5,840 bases of DNA from DATMMS01 sp036824145 (GTDB lineage Bacteria; Chloroflexota; Dormibacteria; DASZGP01), in NCBI GenBank assembly GCA_036824145.1, contig DAITAT010000072.1, positions 1-5,840 on the forward strand, read 5' to 3'. This document shows, one piece after another, positions 3,493 through 5,840 of this stretch. The notes below the pieces were generated by a model. It was not told the DNA's origin. It was given only the letters and a program-made list of their open reading frames with translations, and did no database searches. Position 1 is the stretch's first letter. Every line of letters begins with the position of its first letter. Made by a program: the position numbers and the translations under genes.

Positions 3493-5840
3493 TCAGCTCT
3501 CGGGGTCGGCCTTGGGCGAAGCCCCGGCGGTGCCGGCGGGCTCAGCCTTGGGCTCCTTGGGCTCCTTGAGCTCCTTCGGCTCCTTCGGCTCCTTGGCCGG
3601 CTTCTCCTTCTTGGCGGTCGTCGGCTGGTGGGTGATGTTCACCTCACCCTTGTCGTCGATCCCGACCACGATGGTGTCGCCTGCCTTGTACTTGAAGCGG
3701 AGGAGCTCCTCGGAGAGGGGGTCCTCGATGAGGCGCTGGATGACGCGGCGCAACGGCCGTGCCCCGTAGATCTTGTCGAAGCCCTCGGTGGCGATCTTGT
3801 CCTTGGCCTCCGAGGTGATCTCGAGCTTCATGTCCTGGTCGAACAGGTGCTGGCCGATGCGCGCCACCATCAGATCCACGATCTTGCGCATCTCCGGCGG
3901 CGTCAGGCGCTTGAAGACCACCACCGCGTCGATGCGGTTGAGGAACTCGGGGCGGAAGACCCGCTTGAGCTCGTCGATGATCTTCGACTGCATCTTCTTG
4001 TGCTCCTGGTCGGTGGTGTGGTCGTCGGGCACCGACGGCTGGAAGCCCAGCGACATTGACTCGCCCAGGCCCGACACGCCAAGGTTGCTGGTCATGATGA
4101 CGATGGTGTTGGCGAAGTTGACGGCCTTGCCCTTGGCATCTGAAAGCCGCCCGTCCTCGAGGATCTGCAACAGCATGTTGAAGACCTCGGGGTGCGCCTT
4201 CTCGATCTCGTCGAGCAGGATCACCGAGTAGGGACGCCGACGCACCGCCTCGGTCAGCTGGCCGCCCTCGTCGTAGCCGACGTACCCGGGAGGTGAGCCC
4301 ACCAGGCGCGCGGTGGTGTGGCGCTCCATGAATTCCGACATGTCGAGCCGGATGATCGCGTCCTCGTCGTCGAAGAGGAACTTGGCCAGCTGGCGAGCCA
4401 GTTCGGTCTTGCCGACTCCGGTGGGGCCAAGGAAGACAAACGACCCGATCGGGCGCTTGGGATCCTTGAGGCCGGCACGGGCCCGGCGAACAGCCTGGGA
4501 GATGATCTTGACGGCTTCGTCCTGGCCGATGAGGCGGCTGTGGACCTCCTCCTCCATCTTGAGGAGCTTGCTTGTCTCTTCCTCGACCAGCCGGGACACC
4601 GGCACGCCCGTCCACGCGGAGACGATCTCGGCGATGTTCTCCTCATTGACCTCAGGCATCGTCTGGCCCAGCTCGTCGCGCCAGGCGGCTTCAGCCTGGA
4701 CGTACTTCTCCTTGAGCTTGCGCTCCTGGTCGCGGAAGCTCGCGGCGGTCTCGTAGTCCTGTGAGGCGATCGCCTCTTCCTTCTGGATCATGACTTCGCG
4801 GATCGCCTTCTGCTGCTCGCGGAGGTCGTCAGGCAGGGTGGTGAGCTTCATTCGGACGCGGGCCGCAGCCTCGTCAATGAGGTCGATCGACTTGTCGGGC
4901 TGGGCCCGGTCGGCGACGTACCGGGCCGACAGCTCGGCGGCCGCCGTCAGTGCCTCGTCGGTGATCATGACCCGGTGGTGCTTCTCGTAGAGGTTGCGGA
5001 CACCGTGGAGGATGGCCACCGTCTCCGAGAGGTTGGGCTCGTCCACGAACACCGACTGGAAGCGGCGCTCCAGGGCGGCGTCCTTCTCGATGTACTTGCG
5101 GTACTCGTTGAGGGTGGTGGCGCCGATGCACTGGATCTCGCCTCGGGCCAGCGCCGGCTTGAGGATGTTGGCGGCATCGATGGCACCCTCGGCCGCGCCG
5201 GCACCCACCAGGGTGTGGAGCTCGTCGATGAAGAGCACAACCTCGCGGCTGGAGCGGATCTCATCGAGGATCTTCTTGAGGCGCTCCTCGAACTCGCCGC
5301 GGTACTTGGTGCCCGCGACCAGCGCCCCCATGTCGAGGGTAAGAACGCGCTTGCCGATCAGCGACTCGGGGATGTTGCTGGCGATGATCTGCTGGGCCAG
5401 GCCTTCGGCGATGGCGGTCTTACCGACGCCGGGCTCACCGATCAGGGCAGGGTTGTTCTTGGTCCGTCGGGAGAGGATCTGGATGACCCGCTCGATCTCC
5501 TTCTCGCGCCCGATCACGGGGTCGAGGCTGTTCTTGGCGGCGAGCTCGGTGAGGTCGCGGCAGAACTGGTCGAGCAGCGGCGTCTTGGACGGCTTCTTCT
5601 GGGTCTGCGCAGTCTCCTCTTCGAGGCCCGACTCGTGCAGCAGCTTGTCGATCTCGCCTCGCACCTTCTCCAGGTTGGCGCCCAGGTCCTCGAGGACGTG
5701 GGCGGCGATGCCCTCACCTTCGATCAAGAGCCCGAGCAGGAGATGCTCGGTGCCGACGTAGTTGTTGCCCATCCGGCGGGCCTCTTCGAAGGAGATCTCG
5801 ATCACCTTCTTGACCCGGCTGGTGGGGATGATCTGCTGGA
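3493..5840 (-). CDS. clpC: ATP-dependent Clp protease ATP-binding subunit ClpC (5' end missing)
   Basis: A Hsp100/AAA+ unfoldase that feeds substrates to ClpP in the cytoplasm. There are 781 complete codons; the start and roughly the first 80 residues lie beyond the right edge. Counting from the first whole codon (5838), the second Clp_N repeat spans about 8-72 (EEARRMGNNYVGTEHLLLGL). The first nucleotide-binding domain has Walker A GEPGVGKT (134-141), pore loop GTKYRG (176-181) and Walker B LFIDE (202-206). The middle domain has a UVR-like coiled segment (about 340-380, EEAIASQDYETAASFRDQE), typical of ClpC rather than ClpB. The second nucleotide-binding domain has Walker A GPTGVGKT (471-478), pore loop GYVGYDEGG (518-526), Walker B ILLDE (540-544), arginine finger FRPEFLNRID and sensor 2 GARPLRR. 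The LGF at 597-599 matches the ClpP-docking loop. After about 735 the family similarity ends in a Lys/Glu/Pro/Ala-rich tail with five KEP-type triplets. No ctsR or mcsAB is visible because upstream sequence is cut. Confidence 0.97.
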   Translation of the reverse strand, partial: QQIIPTSRVKKVIEISFEEARRMGNNYVGTEHLLLGLLIEGEGIAAHVLEDLGANLEKVRGEIDKLLHESGLEEETAQTQKKPSKTPLLDQFCRDLTELAAKNSLDPVIGREKEIERVIQILSRRTKNNPALIGEPGVGKTAIAEGLAQQIIASNIPESLIGKRVLTLDMGALVAGTKYRGEFEERLKKILDEIRSSREVVLFIDELHTLVGAGAAEGAIDAANILKPALARGEIQCIGATTLNEYRKYIEKDAALERRFQSVFVDEPNLSETVAILHGVRNLYEKHHRVMITDEALTAAAELSARYVADRAQPDKSIDLIDEAAARVRMKLTTLPDDLREQQKAIREVMIQKEEAIASQDYETAASFRDQERKLKEKYVQAEAAWRDELGQTMPEVNEENIAEIVSAWTGVPVSRLVEEETSKLLKMEEEVHSRLIGQDEAVKIISQAVRRARAGLKDPKRPIGSFVFLGPTGVGKTELARQLAKFLFDDEDAIIRLDMSEFMERHTTARLVGSPPGYVGYDEGGQLTEAVRRRPYSVILLDEIEKAHPEVFNMLLQILEDGRLSDAKGKAVNFANTIVIMTSNLGVSGLGESMSLGFQPSVPDDHTTDQEHKKMQSKIIDELKRVFRPEFLNRIDAVVVFKRLTPPEMRKIVDLMVARIGQHLFDQDMKLEITSEAKDKIATEGFDKIYGARPLRRVIQRLIEDPLSEELLRFKYKAGDTIVVGIDDKGEVNITHQPTTAKKEKPAKEPKEPKELKEPKEPKAEPAGTAGASPKADPES
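3550..3594 (-). repeat. Five 9-bp tandem repeats within the clpC 3' end (KEP triplets)
   Basis: Plus-strand units of the form NNGCTCCTT repeat five times without interruption: GGGCTCCTT twice, GAGCTCCTT once, CGGCTCCTT twice. On the coding strand they read Lys-Glu-Pro, Lys-Glu-Pro, Lys-Glu-Leu, Lys-Glu-Pro, Lys-Glu-Pro. The first two and last two coding units are pairwise identical, consistent with recent duplication by slippage. The unit is a multiple of three, so copy-number change keeps the frame. Confidence 0.9.

Noticed and set aside
3644..4615. A 323-codon minus-strand open frame overlapping clpC in another frame
   Set aside because: It sits inside clpC, is Arg/Gly/Pro-rich and lacks any motif, while the clpC frame holds all Walker and sensor motifs.
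4994..5761. A 255-codon plus-strand open frame opposite clpC
   Set aside because: It is the reverse-complement shadow of the conserved ClpC nucleotide-binding domain, with Ser/Arg-rich low-complexity translation and no motif.
1..5840. Mobile elements, CRISPR array, tRNA or rRNA genes, phage attachment sites
   Set aside because: I saw no terminal repeats, transposase or integrase motifs, regularly spaced repeats, or tRNA- or rRNA-like sequence on either strand.

Overview
This window is a G+C-rich bacterial chromosomal segment in which every gene I can support is on the minus strand. Third codon positions are overwhelmingly G or C, and GTG, TTG and probably CTG act as starts. Read in the direction of transcription (right to left), the order is: clpC (5' end cut off by the right edge); a 216-base intergenic region; a membrane-anchored PIN/TRAM protein (YacL family); ispD; ispF; rlmB; and the first 76 codons of a metallo-beta-lactamase-fold hydrolase cut off by the left edge. 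The gene set and order match the well-known Bacillus subtilis cluster clpC-radA-disA-yacL-ispD-ispF-(gltX-cysE-cysS-mrnC)-rlmB, with the intervening genes missing. High G+C plus a Bacillus-like order points to a high-G+C Terrabacteria lineage, for example Chloroflexota, Dormibacterota or a deep actinobacterial relative. I cannot place it more precisely from this sequence.

Right part (3493-5840): ClpC, a Hsp100 AAA+ unfoldase with two nucleotide-binding domains, a UVR-type middle domain and a ClpP-docking LGF loop. Its C-terminus has an unusual Lys-Glu-Pro repeat tail encoded by five 9-bp tandem units. Six bases after its stop lies an 11-bp GC-rich stem-loop.

Intergenic part (3277-3492): locally more A+T-rich and crowded with inverted repeats, including two perfect ones that abut at 3350-3381. 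A weak extended -10 promoter candidate is present, followed by a strong Shine-Dalgarno (GGAGG) that fixes the yacL start at GTG 3276.

Left part (1-3276): five tightly packed genes, surely one transcription unit. yacL and ispD overlap by 4 bases (CTGA), ispD and ispF are 5 bases apart, rlmB either overlaps ispF by 41 bases or starts 10 bases after it, and rlmB and the hydrolase gene overlap by 4 bases (GTGA). IspD and IspF catalyse the third and fifth steps of the non-mevalonate (MEP) isoprenoid pathway. RlmB 2'-O-methylates 23S rRNA. The YacL-type protein is a predicted membrane-bound nuclease. The hydrolase is of unknown substrate.

The window is housekeeping DNA. I do not see a new defence, mobile or biosynthetic system. 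The points worth a second look are the CTG start of ispD, the dyad-rich leader, the ClpC tail, the compact gene order, and two unusual positions in the IspF nucleotide-binding region.
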